From: Streptococcus oralis ATCC 35037
Lineage (GTDB): Bacteria > Bacillota > Bacilli > Lactobacillales > Streptococcaceae
Assembly (NCBI RefSeq): GCF_900637025.1
Contig: NZ_LR134336.1
Location: 1,070,001 to 1,134,000 of the forward strand
Length of the DNA stretch: 64,000 bases
Direction: 5' to 3'
The translations under genes were made by a program, and so were the position numbers. The first letter of the stretch is position 1; every line of letters begins with the position of its first letter. Below are positions 17,883 to 28,446 of the stretch, piece by piece. The notes beneath the pieces are model-generated. The model saw only the letters and a program-made list of their open reading frames with translations, searched no databases and was not told the origin of the DNA.

Positions 17883-19157
17883 TCACTCCCCCTTCAGCGC
17901 TTCAAATTTCGCTTTCATAGTTGGATTTTTTCGGGTCAATTTTTTTACTGAAACATCTTCCAACTTGTTATTAGCGAGGCGGAGTTGGTTTTCGGATGTG
18001 GTCAGGAACTTTTTGACTTCCTCCATCCGTTTGATGGCCTTGTCAATTTCATCGATTGCTTTACCAAAGTTAGTTGAAGCTGAATTGTAGTTCTTGGCAA
18101 AGGCTAGTTTAAAGGCATCCAAATCTTCCTCAAAATGTGTAATATCGATATTTTGCTCTCGAACCAGGGCCAATTCTTGTTTGTATTTTAGGGAATTAAG
18201 CGCCGCATTTCGCAAGAGACCAATCAACTGGATAAAGAACTGGGGACGAACCACATACATCTTTTCATACTCGTGGCTGACATCAACAATCCCTGTGTTA
18301 AAGTAGTCGTTATCTGCTTCTAACATGGTCACCAAAACTGCATACTCACAGTTCTTCTCCCGACGATCCTTGTCCAATTCCTTGTAAAAATCCGAGTTCC
18401 TGTGCTTCTTCTCCGTCCCATCCGCTTCGTTTTTCATCTCAAACATGATGGAAATGAATTCTAGACCATTTTCATCAAAATCACGGAAGATAAAGTCCCC
18501 CTTAGATCCACGCGCAGAGAGCTGGTTATCCTTCTCAAAGTAGGCATTTGGAAAGGCAAAACTACGAACCTTGTTAAACTCACTCTCTGCATACTGTTCC
18601 AGGCTTTCACCGATAGCTTTTGTGGATTGTTGAGCTTTAAAATTCTTGTAAAACTCGACCTGTTCACTGGCTGCCTTGAGCTGAGCTTCGTAATTTTGCT
18701 TAACAGAAGCCAAAGATAACTCATTTTCCTTTTCCTGCAAGAGGAGCTGGTTTTTAACCTGATCACGCTCTCTTTCTAAATCAGAGAGAGTCTTTTGCAG
18801 TTGATTTTCATGCTCCAAACGCAAGGTAGCCAATTGGTTTTCCAAGGCCTGTACTTCCTTGTCCTTTGCTAATAAGGCCTGGTGACTTGTCTGCTCAACT
18901 TCTTTCTTAGCTAACTCTTTCTCTGTATCAAAGTTTTGGATTTGACTCTGCAATTGCGCAATTTCTTGGTCCTTCTGAGCCAGTTTAGACTGTTGCTCAT
19001 TCATGGCCTTTTGCTCAGCCAAGGCCAGCTCCTGCTTCATGCGATCGTGCAATTCCTTATCAAACTCAACAGTTCTCACTTGGGATAAAAGTTCGGCATA
19101 CTGGCTCTCATTTACTGTAAAGACTTCCCCACAGTTGGGACATTTGATTTCGTTCAT
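17883..19157 (-). CDS. DUF2130 coiled-coil protein
   Basis: A 424-residue cytoplasmic protein. It opens with a short zinc-ribbon-like CPNCG motif (residues 5-9; only one CxxC is seen). A long Glu/Gln/Lys-rich coiled coil spans about residues 25-180. The DUF2130 domain (about 185-345) contains KSGDFIF-like [30 protein letters not shown] and [21 protein letters not shown]. The acidic/Lys pattern in that domain resembles restriction-endonuclease-like folds, but I cannot confirm catalysis. A C-terminal helical tail ends with conserved [14 protein letters not shown]. Function unknown. It is upstream of truB. Confidence 0.85.
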   Translation of the reverse strand: MNEIKCPNCGEVFTVNESQYAELLSQVRTVEFDKELHDRMKQELALAEQKAMNEQQSKLAQKDQEIAQLQSQIQNFDTEKELAKKEVEQTSHQALLAKDKEVQALENQLATLRLEHENQLQKTLSDLERERDQVKNQLLLQEKENELSLASVKQNYEAQLKAASEQVEFYKNFKAQQSTKAIGESLEQYAESEFNKVRSFAFPNAYFEKDNQLSARGSKGDFIFRDFDENGLEFISIMFEMKNEADGTEKKHRNSDFYKELDKDRREKNCEYAVLVTMLEADNDYFNTGIVDVSHEYEKMYVVRPQFFIQLIGLLRNAALNSLKYKQELALVREQNIDITHFEEDLDAFKLAFAKNYNSASTNFGKAIDEIDKAIKRMEEVKKFLTTSENQLRLANNKLEDVSVKKLTRKNPTMKAKFEALKGE

Positions 19158-19186
19158 AACTTTCCTCTTTCTAGACTTCTGTAACC

Positions 19187-19195
19187 ATTATATCA
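19187..19195 (-). promoter_or_regulatory. extended -10 promoter of the DUF2130-truB unit
   Basis: TATAAT (19187-19192) preceded by TGA on the minus strand, 30 nt upstream of the start. The -35 is poor. Confidence 0.6.
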
Positions 19196-19211
19196 TGCCT
19201 TAGGGAAAATC

Positions 19212-19239
19212 AAAAACAGCGAGTCGAAACCCACTGTTT
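19212..19239 (-). terminator. metY terminator
   Basis: A stem AAACAG.G(A)GT / AC(T)C.CTGTTT closed by TTTCG and followed by TTTTTG on the minus strand, just after the metY stop. Confidence 0.7.
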
Positions 19240-19251
19240 ATATCTGTTACT

Positions 19252-20532
19252 TTAAATTTTTTCCAAGGCCAAGCGCAAATCTTCAATCAAATCCTCTACA
19301 TTTTCAAGACCGATAGACAAGCGGATTTGGTTTGGTGTTACACCTGCTGCTTCTAGATCTTTTTCTGACAACTGACCGTGAGTGGTTGTCGCAGGATGGA
19401 CAACAAGAGATTTGGCATCTGCCACGTTTGCAAGATCAGAGAAGATTTCCAAATTATCAATTACCTTGCGAGCTTCTGCCTCTCCGCCTTTAACATGGAA
19501 GGTAAAGATTGAACCAACACCTTTTGGCAAATATTTCTCAGCTAAGGCATGATAAGGACTGTCAGCTAGTTTTGGATAGTTGACTTTTTCTACCTTAGGA
19601 TGGTTGACAAGGAAATCAACAATTTTCTCTGCATTTTGCACATGGCGTTCGACACGAAGAGAGAGAGTTTCAAGCCCTTGAAGCAAGAGAAAGGCATTAA
19701 ATGGTGACAAGGCAGCACCAGTATCACGGAGCAATTGAACACGAACAGCGATAATAAAGGCTGCTGCGCCCACATCCCGAGTATAGCTCAAGTTATGGTA
19801 GCTCGGATCTTCCTCAACAAATTGAGGGAATTTCCCTGAAGCTGCCCAGTCAAAAAGACCGCTATCCACAATCACTCCTCCAATAGTCGTACCGTGCCCA
19901 CCGATAAACTTGGTTGCTGAGTGAATGGAAATATCTACACCGTGAGAGAAGACGTTAATCAAATATGGTGTGGCAAAAGTATTGTCAGAAACGAGAGGAA
20001 TCTGGTGTTTATGAGCAATCTCGGCCAATTTCTCCAAGTCAGGAATGTTAATTAAGGGATTCCCCAAGGTTTCAATCAAGACAAGCTTGGTATTGTCATT
20101 GATAGCTGCTTCCACTTCCTCCAAATTATCCACATCCACAAAGGTAGTTGTGATCCCATAACGAGGAAGGGTTTCCTTCAAGAGGTTGAAGGTCCCACCA
20201 TAAATAGTTGACGCCGCTACCACATGGTCACCTGCGTGAGCAAGCGCCAAAATAGTGTAGGTTACAGCAGCCATACCTGATGCTGTCGCTAGTGCTCCAA
20301 CACCACCTTCAAGAGCAGCGATTCTTTCTTCAAATGCCGCTGTTGTAGGGTTGGTAATACGAGTATAAATGTTCCCTGGTTTTCTCAAGGCAAACAAATC
20401 AGCACCTTCCTGCGTGTCATCAAAAACAAAGGATGTTGTTTGATAAATCGGTACTGCACGAGATTTAGTAGCTGGATCAACTACTTGTCCAGCATGTAAT
20501 TGTAGGGTTTCAAATTTAAAATCACGAGTCAT
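19252..20532 (-). CDS. metY: O-acetylhomoserine aminocarboxypropyltransferase (sulfhydrylase)
   Basis: PLP enzyme of the Cys/Met metabolism family that joins sulfide to O-acetylhomoserine, giving homocysteine. 426 residues. Visible: LQLHAGQVVDPATKSRAVPIYQTTSF at the N terminus, the YTRITNPT motif, ATASGMAA near 95, the SDNTFATPYL cofactor segment and the PLP lysine in HSATKFIGGHG (about residue 212). The long 40-residue insertion and LHAGQ start favour sulfhydrylase over gamma-synthase or cystathionine lyase. ATG at 20530-20532 has GGAGGT upstream; earlier in-frame Mets would add 43 unlikely residues. Monocistronic. Confidence 0.9.
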   Translation of the reverse strand: MTRDFKFETLQLHAGQVVDPATKSRAVPIYQTTSFVFDDTQEGADLFALRKPGNIYTRITNPTTAAFEERIAALEGGVGALATASGMAAVTYTILALAHAGDHVVAASTIYGGTFNLLKETLPRYGITTTFVDVDNLEEVEAAINDNTKLVLIETLGNPLINIPDLEKLAEIAHKHQIPLVSDNTFATPYLINVFSHGVDISIHSATKFIGGHGTTIGGVIVDSGLFDWAASGKFPQFVEEDPSYHNLSYTRDVGAAAFIIAVRVQLLRDTGAALSPFNAFLLLQGLETLSLRVERHVQNAEKIVDFLVNHPKVEKVNYPKLADSPYHALAEKYLPKGVGSIFTFHVKGGEAEARKVIDNLEIFSDLANVADAKSLVVHPATTTHGQLSEKDLEAAGVTPNQIRLSIGLENVEDLIEDLRLALEKI

Positions 20533-20563
20533 AAGACGACCTCCAAATAGCTTCATTAGGGAT

Positions 20564-20593
20564 ATTGTATCATCTTGGGCTAGTCTTTTCCAA
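20564..20593 (-). promoter_or_regulatory. metY promoter (moderate)
   Basis: Minus strand: -35-like TTGGAA (20588-20593), 18-nt spacer, -10 TACAAT (20564-20569) with TGA immediately before it. Confidence 0.5.
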
Positions 20594-20650
20594 TACCGTT
20601 TTTCTATATTTTGATATAAGGAACAACTATGACTAGTCTTACATATCAAA

Positions 20651-20676
20651 CAAAAAAGCACGATTAACTCGTGCTC
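20651..20676 (-). terminator. terminator of the formate/nitrite channel gene
   Basis: AGCACGA / TCGTGCT stem with a TTAAC loop (20658-20676), followed by TTTTTTG on the minus strand. Confidence 0.88.
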
Positions 20677-20682
20677 ATTTCT

Positions 20683-21480
20683 TTAATCGACATAAGTATC
20701 TTCATTTTTATTGAGAAAGGCGTATGGCAAGCCCATCAAGAGACCACCTCCGATAAAGTTCCCGACAAAGGTTACACCCCAGTGACGAAGAATATTAGGT
20801 ATGTCAAAGTTAGCAATTGAATCAGCAGCAACACTGAACTTAACAATCGCAAAAGAAGCAAAGTTCGCAGCAATGTGTTCGTTTGTTAAGAATACAAACA
20901 TGTAAATTGCTGATAAGACAAGCCAAAGTTTGGCGCCTCCGTCTTTCACCAAAACAAATGAAAGAATGGCAATGTTTACAAAGATATTGGCTAAAATACC
21001 TTCAAGTAAGACTAACTCATTTGAACGACCTAACTTCATCTCTACAACCCCTGAAATGAAGCTATCATGTGTTAGATTTGCATAGGCTGCTGAGTGGGCA
21101 AAGCCCCAACCTGCTATCAAAGCTCCGATAAGGTTGAACAAGGTACAGTAAAGCAAAATCTCAGCTGTTTTTCTCCATGAGATTTTTTTCAAGAAACTAC
21201 CAGCTGTCAAAAACATCATATTCGAAGTTACCAGCTCAGCATTCAAGAAAACAATGTAGGCCAATCCCCAAGCAAAAACAAATGGGAAGAGAAAACGTCC
21301 ACTACCTGGAGCGATCTTATTAATCAAGTCAGCCCCAACTGCACCTGCAGCCGTACTAAATGTTAAAAAAGCACCTGCAAACATGGAACGAATCGCATAC
21401 TTAAACTTACTTTGACTATAAAGACTTTCTTTCTTCTTACAAGCAAATTCAATCTTTGAAATAAATTCTGAAGAGACCAT
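20683..21480 (-). CDS. formate/nitrite transporter family channel
   Basis: A 265-residue FNT-family pentameric channel for formate, nitrite or a similar small anion. Six hydrophobic helices are visible. The N-terminal region has YAIRSMFAGAFLTFSTAAG, the pore region has LFPFVFAWGLAYIVFLNAELVTSNMM, and an SFAIVKFSVAADS segment and a C-terminal GGGLLMGLPYAFLN follow. Whether it moves formate (FocA-like) or nitrite/hydrosulfide cannot be told from these motifs; in streptococci formate from pyruvate formate-lyase is a likely substrate. The promoter carries a cre-like site, so carbon catabolite control by CcpA is expected. Monocistronic. Confidence 0.9.
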   Translation of the reverse strand: MVSSEFISKIEFACKKKESLYSQSKFKYAIRSMFAGAFLTFSTAAGAVGADLINKIAPGSGRFLFPFVFAWGLAYIVFLNAELVTSNMMFLTAGSFLKKISWRKTAEILLYCTLFNLIGALIAGWGFAHSAAYANLTHDSFISGVVEMKLGRSNELVLLEGILANIFVNIAILSFVLVKDGGAKLWLVLSAIYMFVFLTNEHIAANFASFAIVKFSVAADSIANFDIPNILRHWGVTFVGNFIGGGLLMGLPYAFLNKNEDTYVD

Positions 21481-21509
21481 AAAAAACTCCTAAACTTTTA
21501 TTTGTGATA

Positions 21510-21518
21510 ATTATAACA
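21510..21518 (-). promoter_or_regulatory. extended -10 promoter of the FNT channel gene
   Basis: TATAAT (21510-21515) preceded by TGT on the minus strand, about 30 nt upstream of the start. The -35 position falls inside the cre-like site. Confidence 0.7.
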
Positions 21519-21532
21519 TAATTCTTGCTTTC

Positions 21533-21547
21533 TAGAAAGCGTTTTCC
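21533..21547 (-). promoter_or_regulatory. cre-like CcpA operator
   Basis: TAGAAAGCGTTTTCC on the plus strand matches the catabolite-responsive element consensus WTGAAARCGYTTTCW at 13 of 15 positions. It overlaps the -35 region of the FNT channel promoter, a position suited to repression. Confidence 0.7.
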
Positions 21548-21639
21548 GTAAATTTCTAAAATATTTATCTTAAAAATCTTTATCCTAAGCCTTCTTGTCC
21601 TTTTTCATACGAACTATTTCGATTCTATTTTGTTGACAT

Positions 21640-21670
21640 AAAAAACCAGTGAAATAGCACTTCACTGGTT
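21640..21670 (-). terminator. gyrA-srtA terminator
   Basis: A perfect 10-bp stem AACCAGTGAA (21644-21653) / TTCACTGGTT (21661-21670) followed by TTTTTA on the minus strand, 9 nt after the srtA stop. Confidence 0.9.
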
Positions 21671-21679
21671 CATTCATTC

Positions 21680-22435
21680 TTAATATCGTTGTCTATACGG
21701 TTGATTAAAGGCCTTCAAAATATCCTCAGAAGTCTCAGAATAAGCTTTTGATTCTTTAAAGATTCCTTTGACGATTATACGCTCAGTCGCATTATAATCA
21801 ACACAGGTAACCAAAGTAATCTCTTTTACGCCATCACGATCTTCGATTTCATCTACACGGTCTGGTGTAACACGTTTAACTTCTGTAATCTCATAAGTAT
21901 AAACTTTATCCTTATCCGTCAGGTAAATTTTCATACCTGCTTTGGCATTGACCAAAGGTGAGAAGAGCATTTGACTGGCATTTTCAGCAGTAAAGATATG
22001 GTGACTGGCTAGAGAATAGTTTCCTTCCCCCATTTTTTGGTCTGGTTTCATGGTCCCTGCTCCGTAGAACAGGTTTACATTATCCAACCCTTTGAAAATA
22101 GGGAGGTTAATCTCCACCTCAGGAATAGCGATACCTCCAATAACAGGAAGTTTCTGAGCATCCCATTGTGAAGCCAATACAGCTTCAGATGAAATAGACT
22201 TAACAGAGTCAAAATCAAAATTTCCCTCGGATTTTAGGTTTTCATCTATATTTTCCTTAGTGACTTGATTGACTTGGTATTTATTGGTATTCCATACCAA
22301 AAAGATATCGCGAATCTTTGAATTAAAAATCAAGGCTAAGGAAAGAAGAATTAAGAAACCCGCTAAAATATTGATAAATAGATTTCTGCGCTTATTTTTC
22401 TTACTCTTTTTATTTTTCGTTTTTTTATGAGACAT
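21680..22435 (-). CDS. srtA: housekeeping class A sortase
   Basis: Membrane-anchored transpeptidase that attaches LPXTG proteins to peptidoglycan. 251 residues. A Lys/Arg/Asn-rich cytoplasmic head (1-17) precedes one membrane helix (about 18-38, LFINILAGFLILLSLALIF), then a linker and the sortase barrel. Catalytic residues are visible: His in NYSLASHH (about 145), Cys211 in EITLVTCVD and Arg219 in YNATERIIV. The ATG overlaps the gyrA stop by one base (TAATG), so it is translated from the gyrA transcript, the usual streptococcal arrangement. Confidence 0.96.
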   Translation of the reverse strand: MSHKKTKNKKSKKNKRRNLFINILAGFLILLSLALIFNSKIRDIFLVWNTNKYQVNQVTKENIDENLKSEGNFDFDSVKSISSEAVLASQWDAQKLPVIGGIAIPEVEINLPIFKGLDNVNLFYGAGTMKPDQKMGEGNYSLASHHIFTAENASQMLFSPLVNAKAGMKIYLTDKDKVYTYEITEVKRVTPDRVDEIEDRDGVKEITLVTCVDYNATERIIVKGIFKESKAYSETSEDILKAFNQPYRQRY

Positions 22436-24903
22436 TATGCTTCACCTTCTGTTTCAATTTCAGTCCCAACTTCTTCTTTTTCTGCCGCAGCAACCGTAGT
22501 AAAGGTCACAATCTTAGCATCCTGATCTAGACGCATCACCTTAACTCCCATAGTTGAGCGTCCAGTTTGTGAAATATTGGCAACATTTGTACGGATCATG
22601 ACACCTGTATCTGTGATAATCATCAGGTCTTCATCGCCTTTAACAGTAAGGAGACCAGCCAGAGGACCATTCTTCTCAGCAACATTGGCTGTCTTCATCC
22701 CTTTACCACCACGGCCTTTAGTAGGATATTCAGTAGCAAGTGTACGTTTACCATATCCTTTTTCAGTGATGATAAGAACTTCGTCTTGGTTTGTAATCAC
22801 GCTAGCGCCAACTACTGTGTCACCCTCACGAAGATTGACTCCTCGAACACCAGTCGCGATACGGCTCATGCCACGAACAGCTGATTGATTAAAGCGAACA
22901 GCATAACCAAACTTGGTACCAATGATGATATCGGTATCTTCTTCTGTCAGCAAGACATTGATCAACTCATCCTCATCCTTGAGATTCAGGGCCTTAAGTC
23001 CATTTTGACGAATATTTGCAAATTCTTTGACACTGGTTCTCTTCACGACACCGTAACGAGTTGTGAAGAAGAGATAAGCATCATCACTACGTTCAGACTC
23101 AACGTTGATGATGGTCTGAATACTCTCACCTTCGTCCAACTTCAAAAGATTGACAACTGGCAAGCCCTTAGCAGTACGACCGTATTCAGGGATTTCATAA
23201 CCTTTTAGTCGGTATACGCGTCCTTTATTGGTAAAGAAGAGCAAATGATCGTGGGTGCTGGTTGAAACCAACTCACGCACAAAGTCATCATCCTTAACTC
23301 CCGTACCTTGAACTCCACGGCCACCACGTTTTTGTGCGGTGAACTCACCTTGGTCCAAACGTTTGATATAACCCTTGTTAGATAGGGTAATCAAGACATC
23401 CGTTTCTTCAATCAAATCTTCATCTTCAAGAGTTAAGACTTCTCCGATCATCAACTCCGTACGACGCTTGTCTCCAAACTTGCGTTTGACTTCGTCCAAT
23501 TCCTCTTTGATAATTTGCGCCACGCGCTCAGGTTTAGCAAGAATATCAGCCAAATCTGCAATCAAGGCAATCAATTCATCATATTCAGACTGAATCTTAT
23601 CACGTTCCAATCCTGTCAAACGACGAAGACGCATATCAAGGATAGCTTGACTTTGACGTTCAGAAAGCTTGAACTTGCTCATCAACTCAGCTTGCGCTTC
23701 CGCATCTGTTTCACTGGCACGAATGATACGAATCACTTCGTCGATATGGTCAAGTGCAATTAAAAGACCTTCTAAGATGTGCGCACGCGCTTCTGCTTTT
23801 TCCTTGTCAAAACGAGTACGGCGAACAACCACTTCTTTTTGGTGCTCGATATAAGCATCCAAAATTTGACGAAGGGACAAGATTTTTGGCACGCCATTTT
23901 GAATCGCCAACATGTTGAAACCAAAGTTGGTTTGCATCTGGGTCATCTTGAAGAGGTTGTTAAGGATAACGTTGGCAGACGCGTCGCGTTTAACCTCGAT
24001 TACAAAGCGAACGCCTTCACGATTGGACTCATCACGTACGGCTGTAATGCCCTCAATTCGTTTTTCCTGAACCAAGCGAACAATATGCTCATGCACCTTG
24101 GTTTTATTAACCATATAAGGGAATTCCGTTACAACGATACGCTCACGACCCGTCTTAGTGGTTTCAATCTCTGTACGAGAACGAAGGACAATGGAACCTT
24201 TACCAGTCTCATAAGCCTTATGAATACCTGATTTCCCCATAACAAGAGCACCAGTCGGAAAATCTGGACCAGGCAAGACTTCCATCAAGTCCTTAGTCGT
24301 CACTTCAGGATTATCCATAACCAACTTCACTGCATCAATGGTTTCACCCAAGTTGTGAGGTGGAATATTGGTTGCCATCCCAACAGCGATACCCGTTGCT
24401 CCATTGACCAAAAGGTTTGGAAAACGAGCAGGCAAAACCAAGGGTTCACGTTCGTTAGCATCGTAGTTATCTACGAAATCAACTGTGTTTTTATTGATAT
24501 CACGAAGCATTTCAAGAGCAATCTTGCTCATACGTGCCTCAGTGTACCGCTGCGCGGCAGCACCGTCTCCATCCATAGAACCAAAGTTTCCATGCCCATC
24601 AACAAGCATGTAACGGTAGCTCCACCATTGAGCCATACGAACCATGGCTTCGTAAATAGAGGAATCACCATGTGGGTGGTATTTACCCATAACATCCCCT
24701 GTAATACGGGCTGATTTTTTATGAGGTTTGTCTGGTGTAACACCTAGTTCATTCATTCCGTAAAGAATACGACGGTGAACAGGTTTTAAGCCATCTCGAA
24801 CATCAGGAAGGGCCCGCGCGACGATAACGCTCATGGCGTAGTCGATAAAGCTGGTCTTCATCTCCTTTGTCAGATTGACATTCACTAAATTTCTATCCTG
24901 CAT
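22435..24903 (-). CDS. gyrA: DNA gyrase subunit A
   Basis: Breaking-rejoining subunit of gyrase, 822 residues. Catalytic Tyr120 is in [12 protein letters not shown]. The quinolone-resistance region reads [20 protein letters not shown] with Ser81 and Glu85, the susceptible residues. A coiled-coil gate (about 380-480) is followed by a six-bladed C-terminal beta-pinwheel with the GyrA-box ([10 protein letters not shown]), which separates it from ParC. Start ATG at 24901-24903. It diverges from ldh and is followed by srtA. Confidence 0.98.
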   Translation of the reverse strand: MQDRNLVNVNLTKEMKTSFIDYAMSVIVARALPDVRDGLKPVHRRILYGMNELGVTPDKPHKKSARITGDVMGKYHPHGDSSIYEAMVRMAQWWSYRYMLVDGHGNFGSMDGDGAAAQRYTEARMSKIALEMLRDINKNTVDFVDNYDANEREPLVLPARFPNLLVNGATGIAVGMATNIPPHNLGETIDAVKLVMDNPEVTTKDLMEVLPGPDFPTGALVMGKSGIHKAYETGKGSIVLRSRTEIETTKTGRERIVVTEFPYMVNKTKVHEHIVRLVQEKRIEGITAVRDESNREGVRFVIEVKRDASANVILNNLFKMTQMQTNFGFNMLAIQNGVPKILSLRQILDAYIEHQKEVVVRRTRFDKEKAEARAHILEGLLIALDHIDEVIRIIRASETDAEAQAELMSKFKLSERQSQAILDMRLRRLTGLERDKIQSEYDELIALIADLADILAKPERVAQIIKEELDEVKRKFGDKRRTELMIGEVLTLEDEDLIEETDVLITLSNKGYIKRLDQGEFTAQKRGGRGVQGTGVKDDDFVRELVSTSTHDHLLFFTNKGRVYRLKGYEIPEYGRTAKGLPVVNLLKLDEGESIQTIINVESERSDDAYLFFTTRYGVVKRTSVKEFANIRQNGLKALNLKDEDELINVLLTEEDTDIIIGTKFGYAVRFNQSAVRGMSRIATGVRGVNLREGDTVVGASVITNQDEVLIITEKGYGKRTLATEYPTKGRGGKGMKTANVAEKNGPLAGLLTVKGDEDLMIITDTGVMIRTNVANISQTGRSTMGVKVMRLDQDAKIVTFTTVAAAEKEEVGTEIETEGEA

Positions 24904-24940
24904 TCATAAATGCCTCATTTCACTATTAGTAATTAGATAT

Positions 24941-24949
24941 ATTATACCA
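24941..24949 (-). promoter_or_regulatory. extended -10 promoter of gyrA-srtA
   Basis: TATAAT (24941-24946) preceded by TGG on the minus strand, 37 nt upstream of gyrA. No good -35. Confidence 0.7.
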
Positions 24950-25004
24950 TAATTTGTCCTTCATTTCAGTCTTTGAAAACCACTAAAACGTTTACATCGA
25001 TAAC

Positions 25005-25019
25005 CGAATAGAATATTCG
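25005..25019. promoter_or_regulatory. operator-like inverted repeat at the ldh promoter
   Basis: CGAATA-GAA-TATTCG, a perfect 6-bp inverted repeat with a 3-nt centre, ends at the first base of the ldh -35. It may be a binding site for a dimeric regulator; I cannot match it to a known consensus (it is not a Rex or cre site). Confidence 0.45.
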
Positions 25020-25047
25020 TGACAAAGCTTTTCAAAAGTGATAGAAT
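25019..25047 (+). promoter_or_regulatory. ldh promoter
   Basis: -35 GTGACA (25019-25024), 17-nt spacer, -10 TAGAAT (25042-25047) with TGA before it. Confidence 0.78.
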
Positions 25048-25093
25048 GAAATTGTCTGGGGATTCCCCTAAAAAAAATGAAGGAGATGTTTAG

Positions 25094-26083
<990 letters not shown>

Positions 26084-26090
26084 TGAAAAG

Positions 26091-26119
26091 AAGGTTCTCA
26101 TACGTGAGAACCTTTTTCT
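26091..26119 (+). terminator. ldh terminator
   Basis: A perfect 10-bp stem AAGGTTCTCA (26091-26100) / TGAGAACCTT (26105-26114), TACG loop and a T run. Confidence 0.93.
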
Positions 26120-26152
26120 TTTTTCTTTTTGCCCCAAAAATACCCCAAAGCA

Positions 26153-26205
26153 ACAAAAAAAGCCTATCGACCAAGCAATGAAGCTTGATATGACAGGCTT
26201 TTTGA
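26153..26205 (-). terminator. hup terminator
   Basis: An interrupted stem, AAAAAGCCT...CAAGC with GCTTG...AGGCTTTTT, read on the minus strand after the hup stop and followed by T residues. Confidence 0.75.
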
Positions 26206-26212
26206 AAATTCA

Positions 26213-26488
26213 TTATTTAACAGCGTCTTTAAGAGCTTTACCAGCTTTGAATGCTGGAACTTTAGAAGCTGCGATTTTGATTTCTTTACCAGTTTGTGGG
26301 TTGCGACCTTTACGTGCTGCACGCTCACGAACTTCAAAGTTACCGAAACCGATCAATTGAACTTTTTCACCAGCTGCAAGGTATTCAGTTACTGCTGCAA
26401 ATACAGCGTCAACTGCTGCTGCTGAATCTTTCTTAGTCAATTCTGTAGCTTCTGCTACTTTAGCGATCAAATCTTGTTTGTTTGCCAT
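26213..26488 (-). CDS. hup: HU-type DNA-binding protein
   Basis: A 91-residue nucleoid protein that bends DNA; streptococci rely on a single essential HU (HlpA). Helix-turn-helix-like N terminus [17 protein letters not shown], the dimer core [18 protein letters not shown] and the beta-arm [21 protein letters not shown] with the intercalating Pro are all present. AGGAGG-type ribosome binding site, strong promoter and own terminator. Biased codons suggest high expression. Confidence 0.97.
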   Translation of the reverse strand: MANKQDLIAKVAEATELTKKDSAAAVDAVFAAVTEYLAAGEKVQLIGFGNFEVRERAARKGRNPQTGKEIKIAASKVPAFKAGKALKDAVK

Positions 26489-26528
26489 GTTAACAAATCC
26501 TCCAAATAATTTCTAATTAACAAATATA

Positions 26529-26557
26529 ATCATATCCTAAAATCGGCTATAGGTCAA
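26529..26557 (-). promoter_or_regulatory. hup promoter
   Basis: Minus strand: -35 TTGACC (26552-26557), 17-nt spacer, -10 TATGAT (26529-26534). Confidence 0.78.
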
Positions 26558-26595
26558 GTCAAAAACACTATTTTGACCATTTTTTCTCTATTTTT

Positions 26596-27432
26596 TTAGG
26601 AATTGTAGCGAATTAGAATCGCCCAAGCATTCTCTCCAGTATGAGTTTGAATAATAGAGCCAGTTTCCAATACAGAGATTGGCTTCTCAACATAAGGTTG
26701 CAATAATGCCTTCATCTCATTCGCCCATTCGTTCGTTCCAGCATAGGAAATTCCAATTTCTGCAACTGATTTTTGGGAAAGAGTATTGGTTAATTCCTCA
26801 AGCCACTTTTTGAAAGTTTTCGCTCCACGTCCTTTGGCGATTGGTTGGAGTTCGTGGTTTTTCATCTGCATTACTACACGAATATTCAAGAGTGAGCTTA
26901 GTAATCCTGTCACACGTCCAATACGACCACCCTTAACTAAGTTTTCTAGCGTCGAAACACCGATATAGAGTTCTGTATGATTTTTGACGTCCTCTACATG
27001 AGCTAAGATCGTTTCTAAATCTTTACCTTCTTTAGCAAGTTTTGCGGCTTCAACAACTTGGAACTTCATCGCTTGATCTGTAAAGGAACTATCAATAACT
27101 GTTACATCAGCAGTTGAGAGACTTGCCCCTTGGCGAGCAGCTTCCACAGTTCCAGACAAGGCATGGGACATGTGAATGGCGATAATTTGACTGCCATCTT
27201 TACCTAGTTCTTCAAAGACCTCAGCAAACACTCCTACAGGTGGCTGGCTTGTTTTAGGCAGATTCTTACTTTGTTGCATAAGATGAAGGAATTCTCCCTC
27301 TTTCAAATCTGCATCCGAATAAAGCACACTATCAATCATAACTGATAGAGGGACAACAGTGATATTTAATTCTTTAACTACTTCTGGTTCGATAGTAACA
27401 GAAGAGTCCGTTACAATTTTTACTTGTGTCAT
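26596..27432 (-). CDS. DegV-family fatty-acid-binding protein
   Basis: A 278-residue two-domain protein of the DegV/FakB family, which present bound fatty acids to the kinase FakA. The N-terminal domain shows [13 protein letters not shown], the signature loop with [17 protein letters not shown] (Thr-Ser-Gln-Pro), and ISSxLSGT-like [17 protein letters not shown]. The C-terminal domain contains [18 protein letters not shown] and [19 protein letters not shown], both family hallmarks. Ligand specificity (saturated or unsaturated acyl chain) is not readable. It diverges from the yitT-like gene. Confidence 0.9.
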   Translation of the reverse strand: MTQVKIVTDSSVTIEPEVVKELNITVVPLSVMIDSVLYSDADLKEGEFLHLMQQSKNLPKTSQPPVGVFAEVFEELGKDGSQIIAIHMSHALSGTVEAARQGASLSTADVTVIDSSFTDQAMKFQVVEAAKLAKEGKDLETILAHVEDVKNHTELYIGVSTLENLVKGGRIGRVTGLLSSLLNIRVVMQMKNHELQPIAKGRGAKTFKKWLEELTNTLSQKSVAEIGISYAGTNEWANEMKALLQPYVEKPISVLETGSIIQTHTGENAWAILIRYNS

Positions 27433-27537
27433 AATTCAATCTTTCTATTCTTCTCGATAGGATTGGGATTTTCTCCTTTATTATATCAAAAAAATGATAA
27501 AAAATCATAAGTGATCCGATGAAAAGAACTGAATTTT

Positions 27538-27546
27538 TGGTATAAT
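27538..27546 (+). promoter_or_regulatory. extended -10 promoter of yitT-like gene
   Basis: TGG directly followed by TATAAT (27541-27546), 27 nt upstream of the ATG; no clear -35. Confidence 0.65.
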
Positions 27547-27573
27547 CTATCTATAGAAAAGTGAGGAACAGCC

Positions 27574-28422
27574 ATGATTCGAAAACTTCAACCGATTATC
27601 ACCATTATTCTTGGAGCCGCTATCTATGCCTTCGGCCTTACCTACTTTGTTGTTCCTTATCATTTATTTGAGGGAGGGGCGACAGGTATTACCTTGATTA
27701 CCTACTATCTCTTTAAGATTCCTGTCTCATTGATGAACCTCTTGATTAATATCCCTTTATTTATCCTGGCTTGGAAGATATTTGGACCTAAGACCCTCTA
27801 CTCCAGCCTTCTAGGATCTATTTCACTTTCCGTCTGGCTAGCAATTTTTGAGCGCATTCCTTTGCACATCGACTTGCAAGGGGATCTCATCATTGTCGCT
27901 TTAGTCTCAGGAGTCTTACTGGGGGTTGGTTTAGGAATTATCTTTAATGCTGGTGGAACCACTGGTGGCTCTGATATCGTTGCCCGTATCCTCAACAAAT
28001 ACACCAATATTTCGATTGGTAAATTGCTCTTTGGGATTGACTTTTTCATCCTAATGTTGATTTTGATTATCTTCCAGGATCTTCGTCTAGTTACCTATAC
28101 CCTCTTATTTGACTTTATCATCGCTCGTGTTATCGACTTGATCGGCGAAGGAGGTTATGCTGGTAAAGGATTTATGATTATTACCCAATATCCTGATCAA
28201 TTGGCCAAAGAGATTAACGATGAACTCGGACGTGGCGTTACCTTTATATCTGGTCAAGGCTACTACAGCAAAAAGGATTTAAAAATTATCTACTGTATCG
28301 TCGGTCGAAACGAAATCGTTAAAATAAAAGATATGATTCACAAAATCGATCCTCAAGCCTTTATCACCATCACTGAGGCTCATGAAATTCTGGGTGAAGG
28401 ATTCACTTATGTGAAAGATTAA
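27574..28422 (+). CDS. YitT-family membrane protein (DUF161 + DUF2179)
   Basis: A 282-residue integral membrane protein. Five or six helices span about residues 1-195, including the conserved FVVPYHLFEGGATGITLI and the pore-like FNAGGTTGGSDIVARIL. A cytoplasmic DUF2179 domain (about 200-280) has GKGFMIITQYPDQLAKEI and the closing ITEAHEILGEGF. Function of the family is not settled; it resembles a transporter with a ligand-sensing tail. ATG at 27574 with GTGAGGA upstream. Ends at a bidirectional terminator. Confidence 0.88.
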   Translation: MIRKLQPIITIILGAAIYAFGLTYFVVPYHLFEGGATGITLITYYLFKIPVSLMNLLINIPLFILAWKIFGPKTLYSSLLGSISLSVWLAIFERIPLHIDLQGDLIIVALVSGVLLGVGLGIIFNAGGTTGGSDIVARILNKYTNISIGKLLFGIDFFILMLILIIFQDLRLVTYTLLFDFIIARVIDLIGEGGYAGKGFMIITQYPDQLAKEINDELGRGVTFISGQGYYSKKDLKIIYCIVGRNEIVKIKDMIHKIDPQAFITITEAHEILGEGFTYVKD

Positions 28423-28446
28423 AAAAGCTGGGAATTCCCAGCTTTT
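28423..28446. terminator. bidirectional terminator between yitT-like gene and permease pseudogene
   Basis: AAAAGCTGGGAATTCCCAGCTTTT is a perfect 24-nt palindrome with A and T tails on both sides; it serves the convergent genes on both strands. Confidence 0.9.

Noticed and set aside
20594..20650. MET-box or CmbR/MtaR operator upstream of metY
   Set aside because: ATAGTT and ATATAG motifs occur but do not form a convincing palindrome.
25010..25020. CACGAATA on the minus strand upstream of ldh, resembling a cin-box
   Set aside because: One mismatch, no T-rich stretch, and it is half of the CGAATA inverted repeat; it would point toward gyrA, which has its own extended -10.
26559..26578. GTCAAAA...TTTTGAC hairpin as a degV terminator
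   Set aside because: It sits in the hup promoter region and lacks a T tract on the degV (minus) side.
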